Assembly: GCA_028724885.1 (NCBI GenBank)
Contig: JAQYTJ010000006.1
Location: 1 to 44,858, forward strand
DNA: 44,858 bases
DNA from: Bacteroidales bacterium
Lineage (GTDB): Bacteria; Bacteroidota; Bacteroidia; Bacteroidales; UBA932
Reading direction: 5' to 3'
The notes under the pieces were generated by a model. It was not told where the DNA came from. It saw only the letters and a list, made by a program, of their open reading frames with translations, and made no database searches. Of this stretch, positions 44,124 to 44,858 are shown piece by piece; position 1 is the first letter of the stretch; each line of letters opens with the position of its first letter. Position numbers and translations under genes: made by a program.

Positions 44124-44858
<735 letters not shown>

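Overview
The window is a chromosomal segment from a member of the Bacteroidota, most likely order Bacteroidales. The evidence is a SusC/SusD outer-membrane pair, many lipoproteins, promoters with the Bacteroides -7 element (TAnnTTTG), almost no Shine-Dalgarno sequences, a CFB-type partial 16S rRNA gene, and Bacteroidales-type neighbourhoods (mutL-rhomboid-EEP, dnaX-lptB). Base composition is balanced by eye, except for one clearly AT-rich island at about 10.26-11.6 kb. The species cannot be named from the sequence.

Layout. 0-2 kb: 3' part of a surface protein with near-identical Ig-like repeats, an EF-hand-like loop and leucine-rich repeats. 2.1-9.6 kb: SusD lipoprotein and SusC transporter, a PBP4-type D,D-carboxypeptidase, galE and a small helical protein. 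9.6-12.4 kb: an accessory island. On the minus strand it reads: 5' fragment of mntA, broken parA, a small ribbon-helix-helix-like protein, an AT-rich two-gene cassette (lipoprotein with a glycine-rich hydrophobic tail, then a 58-residue two-helix membrane protein), an internally deleted IS1182-type element with both ends, and a 3' fragment of hepT. A HEPN-MNT toxin-antitoxin locus therefore appears to have been split by mobile DNA that later decayed. 12.4-24.6 kb: radA, a small lipoprotein, a phosphodiesterase, an HGSNAT-like membrane acyltransferase, rsmE, a GH92 alpha-mannosidase lipoprotein, mutL-rhomboid-EEP and an organophosphate-type MFS transporter. 24.6-25.6 kb: a decayed gene and about 500 bases of non-coding DNA. 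25.6-43.6 kb: lptB, dnaX, a periplasmic protein with an M16 peptidase, an O-methyltransferase, a GH109-like lipoprotein, metG-dnaG-DUF308, a PHP phosphatase, recQ, an FKBP lipoprotein, a DUF3127 protein, miaA and a pRiA4b-ORF3-like protein. 43.8 kb to the end: tRNA-Ala, tRNA-Ile and partial 16S rRNA, all on the minus strand.

How it fits together. Most genes are housekeeping: DNA replication and repair (dnaX, dnaG, recQ, radA, mutL), translation (metG, miaA, rsmE, tRNAs, 16S) and envelope biogenesis (lptB, PBP4). Scattered glycan genes (SusC/D, GH92, GH109, HGSNAT-like protein, galE) fit a gut-type glycan user, but they do not form one utilisation locus. Points of most interest: (1) the AT-rich lipoprotein plus hidden small membrane protein, which resembles a toxin or bacteriocin with its immunity partner (inference only); (2) the split mntA/hepT locus; (3) an rRNA transcription unit that ends in an intrinsic terminator directly after tRNA-Ala, with no 23S gene following; (4) several genes whose -7 box lies only about 5-7 bases before the start codon, suggesting leaderless transcripts.
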